Shown: in pieces, positions 8,059-17,382 of the stretch
Position numbering within the stretch: position 1 is the stretch's first letter
Layout of the letters: each line of letters opens with the position of its first letter
Source of the DNA: Sorangium cellulosum So ce56
GTDB lineage: Bacteria > Myxococcota_A > Polyangia > Polyangiales > Polyangiaceae
Direction of reading: 5' to 3'
DNA: 64,000 bases
Assembly (NCBI RefSeq): GCF_000067165.1
Contig: NC_010162.1
Coordinates: forward strand, 10,590,501-10,654,500
The notes under the pieces: generated by a model
The model's database searches: none
What the model was told of the DNA's origin: nothing
Seen by the model: only the letters and a program-made list of their open reading frames with translations
Position numbers and translations under genes: made by a program

Positions 8059-9012
8059 CTAACCCACGAACGACCCGAGCCCGCGGAACCTGCGGTACCG
8101 ATCGTCGACGAGCTCCTCCGGCCCGAGCCCGTCCATCGACGTGAGCGTCGCCCAGAGCGCCTTGTCGAGCCGCGCCGCGGCGTCGTCGTGATCCTGGTGC
8201 GCGCCGCCGGTCGGCTCCTCGACGATCGTGTCCACGACGCCGAGCTGCAGCAGATCCGGCGCGGTGATCTTGAGCCGGGCCGCGGCCTCGTCGGCGCGGG
8301 AGCCGTCCTTCCAGAGGATGGCCGCGCAGCCTTCCGGCGAGATGACCGAGTAGCAGCTGAACTCGAGCACCAGCACCCGGTTGGCGACGCCGAGCGCCAG
8401 CGCGCCGCCCGAGCCCCCCTCGCCGATGACGGTCGCCACGATCGGCACCCCGACCCGCGCCATCGCGGCGAGCGCGGCGCCGATCGCCTCGCTCTGGCCG
8501 CGCTCCTCCGCGCCGATGCCCGGGTAGGCGCCCATCGTGTCGATGAACGTCAGGATCGGCAGCCCGAACCTGTCGGCCATCTCGTAGAGCCGGATGGCCT
8601 TCCGGTAGCCCTCCGGGTGCGGCATCCCGAAGTTGCGCTTCACGTTCTCCTTCGCGCCGCGCCCCTTCTGGTGGCCCACCACCACCACGCTCCGCCCGTG
8701 GTACGTCGCGAGCCCGCCCACGATGGAGCAGTCGTCGGCGAAGCGCCGATCGCCCTTCAGCTCGACCCAGTCGGTGAACAGCCGCTTGATGTAATCGAGC
8801 GTGTACGGCCGGTTCGCGTGGCGCGAGAGCAGCACCTTCTGCATCGGCGTGAGGCCCGCGAAGATCTCGCGCGCCAGCCGGCCCGTGTTGTCCTCGAGCT
8901 GGGCGAGCTCCGGCTCGAACCGCGGGTCCGCCGCGGCGAGCGCGCGCAGCTCCCGCACCTTCTCGATGAGCTCTGCGACAGGTTTCTCAAAGGGTAGGAT
9001 CGAAGCAGCCAC
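8059..9012 (-). CDS. accA: acetyl-CoA carboxylase carboxyltransferase subunit alpha
   Basis: This is the alpha half of the carboxyltransferase that moves CO2 from carboxybiotin to acetyl-CoA, the first step of fatty acid synthesis. The 317 residues match the family length. Typical segments are LEFEKP-like ILPFEKPVAELIEKV, GDRRFADDCSIVGGLA, GRGAKENVKRNFGMPHPEGYRKA, FIDTMGAYPGIGAEERGQ, the oxyanion-hole region IGEGGSGGALALG and SVISPEGCAAILWKD. The start codon is GTG. No accD lies nearby, so the two subunits are encoded apart, as in E. coli. Confidence 0.96.
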   Translation of the reverse strand: MAASILPFEKPVAELIEKVRELRALAAADPRFEPELAQLEDNTGRLAREIFAGLTPMQKVLLSRHANRPYTLDYIKRLFTDWVELKGDRRFADDCSIVGGLATYHGRSVVVVGHQKGRGAKENVKRNFGMPHPEGYRKAIRLYEMADRFGLPILTFIDTMGAYPGIGAEERGQSEAIGAALAAMARVGVPIVATVIGEGGSGGALALGVANRVLVLEFSCYSVISPEGCAAILWKDGSRADEAAARLKITAPDLLQLGVVDTIVEEPTGGAHQDHDDAAARLDKALWATLTSMDGLGPEELVDDRYRRFRGLGSFVG

Positions 9013-9134
9013 GGCCCGGACCCTAACGCTGCAGCGGGCGGACGGCTACGGCGCTGTGGTGCCGCGCTGCATCGTCCACGGGATGACGCGCGCGCACGCC
9101 CCGGCCGATCGGCCGAGGCGCCGCGTCACCTCGG

Positions 9135-11018
9135 TCATTCGGGGAGGGCGTTGGTCGGCTCGGCGTGGATGAAGGCGTTCGCCGGGACCTGCGACATCGG
9201 CCGGCTCCGGATGACGTTGTAGATCGTGACCGGCTTGTCCTTGCCCTTCACCTTGGCGGGCTGGAGCTCCTCGGTCTCGAACCTTCCCCCGAGCTGCGCG
9301 TACGTGCTCTCGCTGATGACGATCTGCCCGGCCAGCGCGATGGAGCAGAGCCGCGCCGACGTGTTCGCCACGTCGCCGATCACCGTGTAGCTGAGCGCCT
9401 TCGAGCTCCCGATGTACCCGGCGACGAGCGGGCCGGTGTGGATCCCGATGCCGACCGCGAGCGGAAGCTCGCCCCTCTCGAGCCGCTCGCGGTTGAACTC
9501 GCCGAGCACCTCGCCCATCTTCAGGGCGCACTCCACGCTGCGGACCGCATCGTCCCGGTGGGCGACCGGCGCGCCCCAGAGCGCCATGATCCCGTCGCCC
9601 ATGAACTTGTCGAGCGTGCCTTCGAACTGGAAGATCGTGTCGACCATCCGCTCGAAGTACAGGTTCAGCATCTCGACGAGCTCCTCGGGCCGCTTGCTCT
9701 CGGCCATGCGCGTGAAGCCGCGGATGTCGCTGTTGAAGACGGTGCACTCCTCGACGTGCTGGCCGCCCTGCTTCACGGCGAGCTGGCCGCTCAGCACGCG
9801 CTCGGCGATGTTCGGCGAGAGCAGCCGGCGCAGCTGCTCGCGCGTGACGATCTCGTTCTCGATCTTCTTCCCGAGGATGTTGATCTCGATGAACATCGCC
9901 GCCTGGTAGGCGATGGCCGTCACCAGCTCGAGGTCCTTGGGCTGGAACTGCGCGAGCGTCTCCGAGTCGAGCCAGAGCACGCCGAGCACCTCGCTGTTGT
10001 GCTGCAGCGGGGCGACGATCGCCGAGCTGATCCGGTTCAAGATCATGCTCTTGCCCTTCGACGCCGCGAAGTCCATCGCCGCGTCGTGGGTCAGCACCGC
10101 GGCCCGCTCGTGGACGACGTGGTTCAGGATCGTCGACGACACGCTGATCGGGGCCGTCGTCCCGTCGCGCCGCTGCATGGCCTGCGGGGTGAGCTCGCCG
10201 TTCTCGTTGCGCAGGAAGATCACCCCGCGGTCGGCGCGGATGAACTTGAACACGCTCGTGAGGATCTTCTCGAGCAGCTTCGTCGTGTCGCGCTCGGCGG
10301 CGATCTCGCGGGATAGCTCGTGCGACAGGCGCAGCCGCTCGTAGTCGGCGCGCAGCTGGTTCATGTCGTTGGCGATCCGATCGAACGCCAAGAACCCCTT
10401 GTCGACCGCGGCGATCTGCGTCCCGATCTGCCGGGCCTGATCGTTCACGTCGATGCGGGTGCCCTGCGCGACGAACGAGCCGCCGTGCGCCCCCGAGCGC
10501 CCCGGCAGCGGCGCGGTCCCGCCCGGCCCGGCGCCGAGCGGCGGCGGCGGCACGTACGGCTGCCGCGTCACCGGCGGCGCCACCGGCGTGCCCGGGAGCG
10601 GCGGCTGCGGCGGCTGGCGCTGGTACTGCGGCTGCTGCGGCGGGTACCCGTGGCCCGGCGGCTGCGCCGGCGCCGCGCCCTGGTGGTTGACCACGGGCGG
10701 CCAGCCCGGGACGAGGGGCGGCGCGACCGGGGCGGCCGGATCGTCGAAGCGGCCACGCGTCGACCCCAGGGCGATCTCGTCCCCGTGCTTCAGCGGCGCT
10801 TCGCCCCGGACACGCTCGCTGTTGATGAACGTGCCGTTCAGGCTCCCCAGATCGCGCAGGACGAAGTGATCGCCCCGCTGCTCGATGATGCAGTGCTCCT
10901 TGGAGACGATCTTGTCGAGCAGCTGGATGGAGTTGTTCGGGTGGCGCCCCAGCGAGTTCACGGGTCGCAGATCGATCGCCTGCTGGCCCTCGGCGGTCTG
11001 CAGGATGAGGCGGGCCAT
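9135..11018 (-). CDS. FHA-GAF-class III adenylate/guanylate cyclase
   Basis: A 627-residue soluble signalling protein. An N-terminal FHA domain (about 1-95; SLGRHPNNSIQLLDKIVSKEH, LGSLNGTFIN) should bind phosphothreonine peptides. It is followed by a Pro/Gln-rich linker (100-190), a GAF domain (about 230-390) and a class III nucleotide cyclase domain (about 430-610). The cyclase has the metal-binding Asp in FNSDIRGFTR, the second Asp in FMGDGIMALWG and the transition-state residues in NTSARLCS, so it should be active. FHA suggests control by a Ser/Thr kinase; GAF suggests a small ligand. The start at 11018 (MARLILQ) fits the FHA boundary; the frame stays open further upstream. It is divergent from glpK. 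Confidence 0.9.
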   Translation of the reverse strand: MARLILQTAEGQQAIDLRPVNSLGRHPNNSIQLLDKIVSKEHCIIEQRGDHFVLRDLGSLNGTFINSERVRGEAPLKHGDEIALGSTRGRFDDPAAPVAPPLVPGWPPVVNHQGAAPAQPPGHGYPPQQPQYQRQPPQPPLPGTPVAPPVTRQPYVPPPPLGAGPGGTAPLPGRSGAHGGSFVAQGTRIDVNDQARQIGTQIAAVDKGFLAFDRIANDMNQLRADYERLRLSHELSREIAAERDTTKLLEKILTSVFKFIRADRGVIFLRNENGELTPQAMQRRDGTTAPISVSSTILNHVVHERAAVLTHDAAMDFAASKGKSMILNRISSAIVAPLQHNSEVLGVLWLDSETLAQFQPKDLELVTAIAYQAAMFIEINILGKKIENEIVTREQLRRLLSPNIAERVLSGQLAVKQGGQHVEECTVFNSDIRGFTRMAESKRPEELVEMLNLYFERMVDTIFQFEGTLDKFMGDGIMALWGAPVAHRDDAVRSVECALKMGEVLGEFNRERLERGELPLAVGIGIHTGPLVAGYIGSSKALSYTVIGDVANTSARLCSIALAGQIVISESTYAQLGGRFETEELQPAKVKGKDKPVTIYNVIRSRPMSQVPANAFIHAEPTNALPE

Positions 11019-11287
11019 CGGTTCTGGCAGATTACCCAGCCGGGCACGGACCGACAATCTTTCCGGCCGAAGTCCAGCGCCGGCCGCGGGGAGCGACCGT
11101 GCCGGGCCGCGCAAAATGCGCCTCCGCCCCGCTGGAAACACCTGCGCCGAGCTCGACCGCCCGGGGCGGCTGTCGTCGGCTGTCGCACGGATACCTGACC
11201 GGATGATTAGCTTACCGGGCCCTGCGTCTCATGGAGGCGCCGCCTGGAACGGCTATGCGCCCACATGCCGCCGCGTTAGTCGGCCGC

Positions 11288-12799
11288 ATGGATTCCGCGT
11301 ACCTCCTCGCGATCGATCAGGGCACCACCGGAACGACGTCTCTCCTCATGGACACGTCGGGCGCGACGCTGGGCCGCGCGACGCGCGAATTTCGCCAGCA
11401 CTTCCCGGAGCCGGGGCTCGTCGAGCACGACCCGGAGGAGATCTGGCAGAGCGTTCAGGACGCCGTGGGCGAGACGCTCAGGGCGGCGGGCGTGGCCGGC
11501 AGCGCGATCAAGGCCATCGGCATCACGAACCAGCGCGAGACGACGCTCGTCTGGGAGCGCGCGACCGGGCGCCCGATCCACCGCGCGATCGTGTGGCAGG
11601 ACCGCCGCACGGCGGCGCGCTGCGCCGAGCTCCGCGCCGCGGGCCACGAGCAGGCGGTCGAGGAGACCACCGGCCTCGTGCTCGATCCGTACTTCAGCGG
11701 CACGAAGCTCGCGTGGATCCTCGACAACGTGCCCGGCGCGCGCGCGCGCGCCGAGCGCGGCGAGCTCTGCTTCGGCACCATCGACAGCTTCCTCGTCTGG
11801 CGGCTCTCGGGCGACGCGGCCGGCGGCTCGCCGGTGCACGCGACCGACGTCACCAACGCGTCGCGCACCCTGCTCATGGGCCTCGCGTCGCTGAGCTGGG
11901 ACGACGCGATGCTCGCGATGCTCCAGATCCCGCGCTCGCTCTTGCCGCAGATCGTCGGCTCGGCGGGCCGCATCGCGGCGACTCGCGGCTTCCCGCACCT
12001 GCCCGACGGCATCCCGATCGCCGGCATCGCGGGCGACCAGCAGGCGGCCCTCTTCGGCCAGGCCTGCTTCGCGACGGGCGACGCGAAGTGCACCTATGGC
12101 ACCGGCGCGTTCGTGCTGGCCAACATCGGCGATCGCCCGCTCAGGAGCCGCTTCGGCCTGCTCACCTCGGTCGGGTGGAAGATCGGCTCCGAGGTGGTCT
12201 TTGCGCTCGAGGGGAGCGCCTTTATCGCCGGCGCGGCGGTGCAGTGGCTCCGCGACGGCCTGGGCCTCATCAAGAGCGCGGCGGAGATCGAGGCGCTCGC
12301 CCGCAGCGTGCCCTCGAGCGAGGGCGTCACGTTCGTCCCGGCGCTCTCGGGCCTCGGCGCGCCCTACTGGGATCCGGACGCTCGCGGGATCATCTCCGGG
12401 GTGACGCGCGGCACGACCGCGGCGCACCTCGCCCGCGCGACGCTCGAGGGAATCGCGCTCTCCGTGACGGATCTCGTGCGGGCCATGGCCGACGACCTGG
12501 GCCACCCGCTGCGCCGGATGCGCGTGGACGGCGGCGCCGCCGCGAACGACCTGCTCATGCAGTTCCAGGCGGACGTGGCGAACGTCGCTATCGAGCGCCC
12601 CACCGACCTGGAGACGACGGCGCGAGGCGCGGCGATGCTCGCCGGGGTAGGCGCCGGCCTCTTCCTCACGAAGGAGGACGCGGCCCGCATGTCCCGTGTG
12701 GGGCAGAGCTTCCAGGTCGAGATGAGCGAAGCGGCTCGATCCGCCCACCTCCACCGCTGGGCCGACGCCGTCGCCCGCACGCGCGCGAAGCGCAGCTGA
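11288..12799 (+). CDS. glpK: glycerol kinase
   Basis: This enzyme phosphorylates glycerol to sn-glycerol 3-phosphate. The 503 residues match the FGGY family. Seen are the first phosphate motif AIDQGTTGTTSLL, NQRETTLVWERATGRPIHRAIVWQDRRT, YFSGTKLAWILDNV, ATDVTNASRTLLM, GIAGDQQAALFGQ, KCTYGTGAFVL and the second FGGY signature around GIALSVTDLVRAM/MRVDGGAAANDLLMQFQAD. The start at 11288 (MDSAYLLAIDQG) matches family N-termini; in-frame ATGs at 11231 and 11255 cannot be excluded and no clear Shine-Dalgarno sequence decides it. No glpF or glpD is adjacent. Confidence 0.95.
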   Translation: MDSAYLLAIDQGTTGTTSLLMDTSGATLGRATREFRQHFPEPGLVEHDPEEIWQSVQDAVGETLRAAGVAGSAIKAIGITNQRETTLVWERATGRPIHRAIVWQDRRTAARCAELRAAGHEQAVEETTGLVLDPYFSGTKLAWILDNVPGARARAERGELCFGTIDSFLVWRLSGDAAGGSPVHATDVTNASRTLLMGLASLSWDDAMLAMLQIPRSLLPQIVGSAGRIAATRGFPHLPDGIPIAGIAGDQQAALFGQACFATGDAKCTYGTGAFVLANIGDRPLRSRFGLLTSVGWKIGSEVVFALEGSAFIAGAAVQWLRDGLGLIKSAAEIEALARSVPSSEGVTFVPALSGLGAPYWDPDARGIISGVTRGTTAAHLARATLEGIALSVTDLVRAMADDLGHPLRRMRVDGGAAANDLLMQFQADVANVAIERPTDLETTARGAAMLAGVGAGLFLTKEDAARMSRVGQSFQVEMSEAARSAHLHRWADAVARTRAKRS

Positions 12800-13075
12800 G
12801 CACTCGCCGATTCCCCTGAATTTCCACGCTGTTTTCCGCTTGAACCAGGTCTTCCGAAGCTCTCTCCCGAGCCGTCATCGCGCCGCGGCTCGGCGGCCGA
12901 ACGGGCTTCCGGATCAAGGAATCAACCCTAGGTTGCGAGAGTTAGGCCCAGAAGCCCCCAACCAGCGTAGAGTGCTATGACGACGGCGCATTTCCGTTCA
13001 AACTTGGTGCACTTGAACCGAGGCGCGCGGCCAGCCCACCGCCGCCTCGCTGCTTTCGATGGAGACGAGGAGGAC

Positions 13076-13861
13076 ATGCCGACTACCGAGAATGCTTCAG
13101 CCGGCGGGACGGCCGTTCGCGACATCCCGATCGACTGGGAGGCGCTGGAGGACGCCTTCGAGAACAACGCCCCAGAGGTGCACTCGTACCTGCACCTCGG
13201 CACGGGCGACGTGCTGCGGGTGGTCGACGGCGTGGCGGATCCGCAGATGCACGCGCGCATCGCGGCAGACGCGAACTACCTCCGGATCGATCCCGTGAGC
13301 TCGCGCGAGCAGTACCGGTGGATGGAGCGCTACATCCCGATGGTGGAAGACATGGATCTCCAGGCGAAGCTCAGCCAGGCGATCGATGGCAAGGGCGCGT
13401 TCCGTCGCTTCAAGGATGTTTTGATGTCCTACGGTCCGGAGCGGGAGCGCTGGTTCGCGTTCCGCAGCGAGCGGCTGCGGATCTTCATGGAGGCGTGGCT
13501 CAGCGCCCACGCGCTGAACCCGGTCCCTCGCCCGCTCTGGGTGCCGGAGGTGCCGTCTCGTCCGGAGCCGATCGTCCCGGCGGCCCCTGCGGTGGAGCCG
13601 CCGGCGCGCGAGCGCGAGGAGACGCGAGAGCCCCGCCGCGGCAAGAGCGTGGAGAGCCTGCGCAAGAACCTCCGCGACATCGCCGAGGCGCTCGGTCCGC
13701 GGGATCTCGACACGCTGACGGCGTTCGCGGAGTTCCTGAAGGCGCGCCGCGCGGCGCGCTCGTTCGCGCACCACTACCACGAGGCCCAGGGGCCGGTGGA
13801 CGACGACGCCGGGCCTGCTTCGCAGGAGATCGCGAGCGAGTCGCGCAGCGACACGGCGTGA
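13076..13861 (+). CDS. UPF0158 family protein
   Basis: A 261-residue protein with an N-terminal UPF0158 domain: IDWEALEDAFENNAPEVHSYLHLGTGDVLRVVD, then YIPMVEDMDLQAKLSQAIDGKGAFRRFKDVL and RERWFAFRSERLRIFMEAWL. An acidic/Pro-rich linker and a helical C-terminal segment (KNLRDIAEALGPRDLDTLTAFAEFLKARR) follow. The function of the family is not established. The start at 13076 is set by a strong GAGGAGG site four to five bases upstream; the longer frame from 12977 lacks one. It converges on the porin gene; a 24-bp perfect palindrome lies just after its stop. Confidence 0.8.
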   Translation: MPTTENASAGGTAVRDIPIDWEALEDAFENNAPEVHSYLHLGTGDVLRVVDGVADPQMHARIAADANYLRIDPVSSREQYRWMERYIPMVEDMDLQAKLSQAIDGKGAFRRFKDVLMSYGPERERWFAFRSERLRIFMEAWLSAHALNPVPRPLWVPEVPSRPEPIVPAAPAVEPPAREREETREPRRGKSVESLRKNLRDIAEALGPRDLDTLTAFAEFLKARRAARSFAHHYHEAQGPVDDDAGPASQEIASESRSDTA

Positions 13862-13871
13862 GGGCGCGCCG

Positions 13872-13895
13872 CCGGCGCCGCGATCGCGGCGCCGG
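13872..13895. terminator. perfect 24-bp palindrome between convergent genes
   Basis: The sequence CCGGCGCCGCGA followed by its exact reverse complement lies 11 bp after the UPF0158 stop and 62 bp beyond the porin stop. As RNA it would form a very GC-rich hairpin for either strand. No T-tract follows, so a classical intrinsic terminator is uncertain. A bidirectional pausing/termination hairpin or a dyad protein site are the alternatives. Confidence 0.4.
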
Positions 13896-13957
13896 GGCGC
13901 TGGCCTGAGGGTGGGTGGGGGAACGGAGGGGAGCGACGGCTTCGAGCGCCGAGCGGT

Positions 13958-15430
13958 CTAGAAGTACCAGTCGGTGCGGGCACCGATGTACTGGCCGAGC
14001 TTCGAGCCGACGCCCGGACCGGCGCCCGTCCTCTGCAGGTAGCCGGACATCGCCTGATCCCTCGCGGCATCGTTGTAGATGGCCAGCGAGTAGATGAGCT
14101 TGAAGTGCGGCCGCGCGCCCGCGCTCAGCTCGCCCGTCGGCACGAGGGTCGGGACGACCGAGACCTTGACCGCGGTGCCCAGCTCGCCATCGCCGTCCTT
14201 ACGGCCCTGGAACGAGGCCTCGACGACCGGGTGGAAGTTCTTGTGCGCGAAGATCGTGGCGTTCGCCTGGACCGAGAAGTCCATCTGCTTCTCGAGCTCC
14301 GTGGCGGGCGCGGCGCCCACGGCCTCGTACGCCGCCTTCGTGTAGTGGAAGGTGGCGAGGCCTTCCAGGGCGGCGGCGTCGCCGAGCCGGAAGCCGACGT
14401 GCTCGACCGCCTCGATGGCGAAGGAGCCCGCGTAGGTGCCGAACGAGTCCGAGTTGGGGTCCGAGTTCGGGGCGCCCCAGGTCTGGTACGTCTTCGCGCC
14501 GCCGGCGGCGCCGTTGGCGATGCCGGTGCCGAAGCGCACCGCCGTGTCGCTGAAGTTGCCCTGGCCGAGGCCGAGGTGCAGCTTCGCGCCGATGACGCCG
14601 CCGAAGTCCGCCGGCGCGTTCTCGGGCACCGCGTAGCCCTCGCCCAGCTTCGCGGCCGGCAGGACGTGGAACTCGCCGTGGACCTTGACGTGGTGCTTGG
14701 CCTCGCCGCCGAACTCCGCCTTGTAGTTGCCGGCGAAGATGGTGCGGAAGCGCTCGAGGTTCCCGCCGGGCGCGTCCCCGTTCACGTCGATGTTGTAGGG
14801 GGGCCTGGTGTCTCCGAAGCCGCGATACCCGAGGATCGCGAGCTGCAGGCCGCCGTACTTGATACCGCCGCCCTGGCCGCTGAGGTCGTCGAGGTAGAAG
14901 TAGTCGCCGATGGGCGCGTACTGCTCGCGGAAGAACTTCGCGCCGCCCCAGACGCTGAGGCCCGGGACGAGGAAGTTGCCGGCCTCGATGTACGCCTGGT
15001 TGAACTGCACCGTGATCGACTGGCCACCGTTCGAGGACGGCTGCATGAACGGCCCGCCGTACTGGTTCCAGATGGCGAAGGTCATCTCGGACTTGACGTA
15101 GAAGTCATCCGGCGTCGCGCCCTTCACCACGTGCGCGACGAACGACGGCTCGGAGTAATCGCCCTCTTCGTAGCGGCCGCCGATGCCGAACCCGAGCAGG
15201 TTCAGGGACGCGCCCTGGACGTTCTGCCCGTAGACCGGGGACCACGCCATGCCGAGGCGTGAGTACCAGTGCCACTCAAAGTTCTCGCTCCCCACCGCGT
15301 GAGCCGACCGCGGCGCCGCCGTGAGGCAAAGGGCGGAGACGGAAAGCAGCCCGAGGGCTCGGACAGCGGCGCGCCGACCCGCGATTCGCTTGCTGGGGAC
15401 CGACGACCTGTCTCTCATAAGTGATGTCAT
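13958..15430 (-). CDS. LamB-like (maltoporin family) outer-membrane carbohydrate porin
   Basis: A 490-residue outer-membrane beta-barrel. The N-terminus has an export signal (about residues 17-45, ending AHA-VGSENFEWHWYSRLGM, like the mature start of LamB). KFFREQYAPIGDYFYLDDLSGQGGGIKYG resembles the maltoporin segment around the DxFYxDxSGxGAGI signature. Alternating hydrophobic strands continue to the C-terminal GARTDWYF, an aromatic-ending barrel assembly signal. It should let oligosaccharides or sugars diffuse through the outer membrane; the sugar is not evident. The start at 15430 has AGGAG nine bases upstream. A promoter with an operator-like palindrome lies about 170 bp upstream. Confidence 0.8.
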   Translation of the reverse strand: MTSLMRDRSSVPSKRIAGRRAAVRALGLLSVSALCLTAAPRSAHAVGSENFEWHWYSRLGMAWSPVYGQNVQGASLNLLGFGIGGRYEEGDYSEPSFVAHVVKGATPDDFYVKSEMTFAIWNQYGGPFMQPSSNGGQSITVQFNQAYIEAGNFLVPGLSVWGGAKFFREQYAPIGDYFYLDDLSGQGGGIKYGGLQLAILGYRGFGDTRPPYNIDVNGDAPGGNLERFRTIFAGNYKAEFGGEAKHHVKVHGEFHVLPAAKLGEGYAVPENAPADFGGVIGAKLHLGLGQGNFSDTAVRFGTGIANGAAGGAKTYQTWGAPNSDPNSDSFGTYAGSFAIEAVEHVGFRLGDAAALEGLATFHYTKAAYEAVGAAPATELEKQMDFSVQANATIFAHKNFHPVVEASFQGRKDGDGELGTAVKVSVVPTLVPTGELSAGARPHFKLIYSLAIYNDAARDQAMSGYLQRTGAGPGVGSKLGQYIGARTDWYF

Positions 15431-16580
15431 CGAACGACGCTCCTATCCATTCTCTGGGAGTGTGCTTGGGGTGATGGGAGGTGATTCGGCCAGATGGCCA
15501 AGCGCGGCAGAGGAAGTGGCCTGTCAAGAGAATCTAAGTTGACTCTGTAGGAAAGAGCCACCCGCTGCCACACATGCGGGGCCCGCGGTGGGCACAGTTA
15601 ACAGGAACGTTCTGTTCATGTCAAAGGTCTCCGAACACCCTTCGGCAGTTTGTCATCTTCTGCGGCGCGTTATTATTAAGTAATCGAAATCACTTGATTA
15701 AGCAGGACCCGCTCTCTTCCTCGGACCAGGAACGGGGGCCCGGAATGACGCATCGCACCAAAAACAGGCTCGCGCTGGCTCTCGCGCTGCCTGAAGTGTT
15801 GCAAGAAGAATTCACGGGTGCCCCTGGTGCGTTACTTGGTGCGCGCCGCGCACGTGAGACGGAAAGGAAGGCTGCATTGGCGAGCCCCGGCCAGCTGCGT
15901 TTTCGCACCGCGATGGCTCGCCGCGCGCGGCGGCGTGCCGCGTGTTTCGGGACCTCGAACCTGGCTTTTCATGTCGACACCCGGCCGGGGCGTCGCCGCG
16001 GTGCTCGTCTCTCTCCTGGGTTGAACCCAGGGCGAGCCGTCGGCCCCGCTGAGCGTCATTGACGCTCGCCGGCGCGCCGAACGCGTCGCGCCAGCGAGCG
16101 GATCCTGCGCGCGCGCGCAGGACCATGCCGCGGAACACAGGCCGCGCAGGCAGATCGCCCTTCGTCGACAGGATAACGCATTGCGTTGCAACAGCGCAAC
16201 GACCGACGCAGATCCAGAGCGGGTCAGTCTCGATTGCAGTGCAGCGTGGGTGGACATGTTCTTGTCCAGGAAGGGCGGTGCGCTGTCGCCCCGAGACATC
16301 CCATCTGCTTCGGCGAGGCCGGCTGGTGCCTGGCGGGCCTCCGGGCGCGGTCGCGGCGCGCGCCGCGGTGCCACCGGCTCGCCGCACCGAACGCTTGAGT
16401 CGTTGAACGAGAGGCCTCCATCCTCTGCATGAGTAACGGCTCGTGAGCCCTCTTCACGATGTCTGGTGCTGTCCTTCGCTATCGAGAGGTCGAATCGACC
16501 CGCGAGATGGACTTCTGCTCTCCTGCCGCCCGGGCGTGCGGCTCGACGTGGCGCGCAGCTGGCCGGTCGCTCGGCGCGGC
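15431..16580. other. 1.15-kb region without a convincing gene
   Basis: No open frame here resembles a protein family or has a good ribosome binding site. The first part (about 15540-15720) has lower GC than the rest of the window and holds the porin promoter and an A/T-rich dyad (AAGTAATCGAAATCACTT near 15680). Further on are a perfect hairpin CCTGGGTTGAACCCAGG (16015-16031) and GGTCGAATCGACC near 16487. Regulatory DNA or a decayed gene are both possible. Confidence 0.5.
15596..15624 (-). promoter_or_regulatory. candidate porin promoter with operator-like palindrome in the spacer
   Basis: On the minus strand a perfect -35 TTGACA (15624-15619) is followed by a 17-base spacer and TTAACT (15601-15596). 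The spacer is almost wholly filled by a near-perfect inverted repeat, AACAGAACGTTCCTGTT (15616-15600), with central AACGTT. A central CG flanked by A/T is typical of LacI/GalR-family operators. The spacer position would block RNA polymerase directly. The leader to the porin ATG would be about 160 nt. Confidence 0.5.
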
Positions 16581-17282
16581 TCAGCGTGCGGGCGTGATGC
16601 TCAAGGAGACCCGGGCCCGCGCGTTCTGGTAGTACGCGTCGAGCGCCTGGGCGAGCCGCTGCCCCACAACCCAGCGCTTGAGCGCCGGGGCGACCTCCTC
16701 GTAGCGTTGATCCTTGAACGGCGTGGCGCCGGAGCGCAGGACGATCTTGAGCTCGAAATCGGTGGGCTCGAGCATCGGCGCGACCATGCGATCCAGGTAC
16801 AAGCTCGCGCGCGCCTGGCGGCGCAGCAGCGCGTCGAGCTCGTCGGAGCTCATCCCCTCGGCGGCCGCCGCGGCGAGGAGGCGCGCGCGGCCGCGAGCGC
16901 GCTGCTCCAGCGCGATCCGGGCGGCCTCGGCCCGCTGCGCCACCTCGGCCGAGGTCGGCGCCGGCGAGATCGGCAGGCTGGCGAGCAGCGTCTCCGCGAT
17001 GTGCCTGTCGAGCGCGGCGCGGACATGCCTGTCCCGGTACAGCCCGGGCTCCGCGTCGGGATCGGCGAGCGCCTCGAGGCGGGCCTCGAAGGCGAGCTCC
17101 CGCTCGAAGATGAACTGAGGCCGGCGCACGCCGCCCGTCTCCGGCGCATGCCAGCGCACGACGACGCGGTCGAGCGGCACCGGCGCCGCCGCCGACGGCG
17201 CGACCTGGCCGTGGGCGCTCGACGTCGGCGACGCGAACGCGAGCGACGCGAGCAGCGTCGTGAGGAGCCCGGAGCGGCGCAC
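16581..17282 (-). CDS. secreted protein of unknown function
   Basis: I do not recognise the family. The 233-residue product starts with a signal peptide (RRSGLLTTLLASLAFASPTSSAHG, about residues 2-25), giving a periplasmic or secreted protein. The rest is mostly helical: QFIFERELAFEARLEALAD, RHVRAALDRHIAETLLASL, and a long Arg/Ala-rich helix around EVAQRAEAARIALEQRARGRA. It ends RWVVGQRLAQALDAYYQNARARV. The layout vaguely recalls the N-terminal chaperone part of SurA/PpiD-like proteins, but no PPIase domain is present. The start is GTG; a TAGCCT box ends six bases upstream and there is no Shine-Dalgarno sequence. Confidence 0.6.
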   Translation of the reverse strand: MRRSGLLTTLLASLAFASPTSSAHGQVAPSAAAPVPLDRVVVRWHAPETGGVRRPQFIFERELAFEARLEALADPDAEPGLYRDRHVRAALDRHIAETLLASLPISPAPTSAEVAQRAEAARIALEQRARGRARLLAAAAAEGMSSDELDALLRRQARASLYLDRMVAPMLEPTDFELKIVLRSGATPFKDQRYEEVAPALKRWVVGQRLAQALDAYYQNARARVSLSITPAR

Positions 17283-17382
17283 ATCGGCAGGCTAGCGCAA
17301 CCGCGCCGCGCATCCCATTCCGGGCAGCGCCGCGCTCGCGGAGCGCCCGGGGCGCGGGCGGCGGGTATAGAATGGCGCCACC

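Noticed and set aside
15522..15527. Second TTGACA on the minus strand before the porin
   Set aside because: No acceptable -10 box lies 15-19 bases downstream; the 15596-15624 pair is better.
15812..16387. 191-codon minus-strand frame in the gene-free region
   Set aside because: No ribosome binding site, no family resemblance, composition like other shadow frames.
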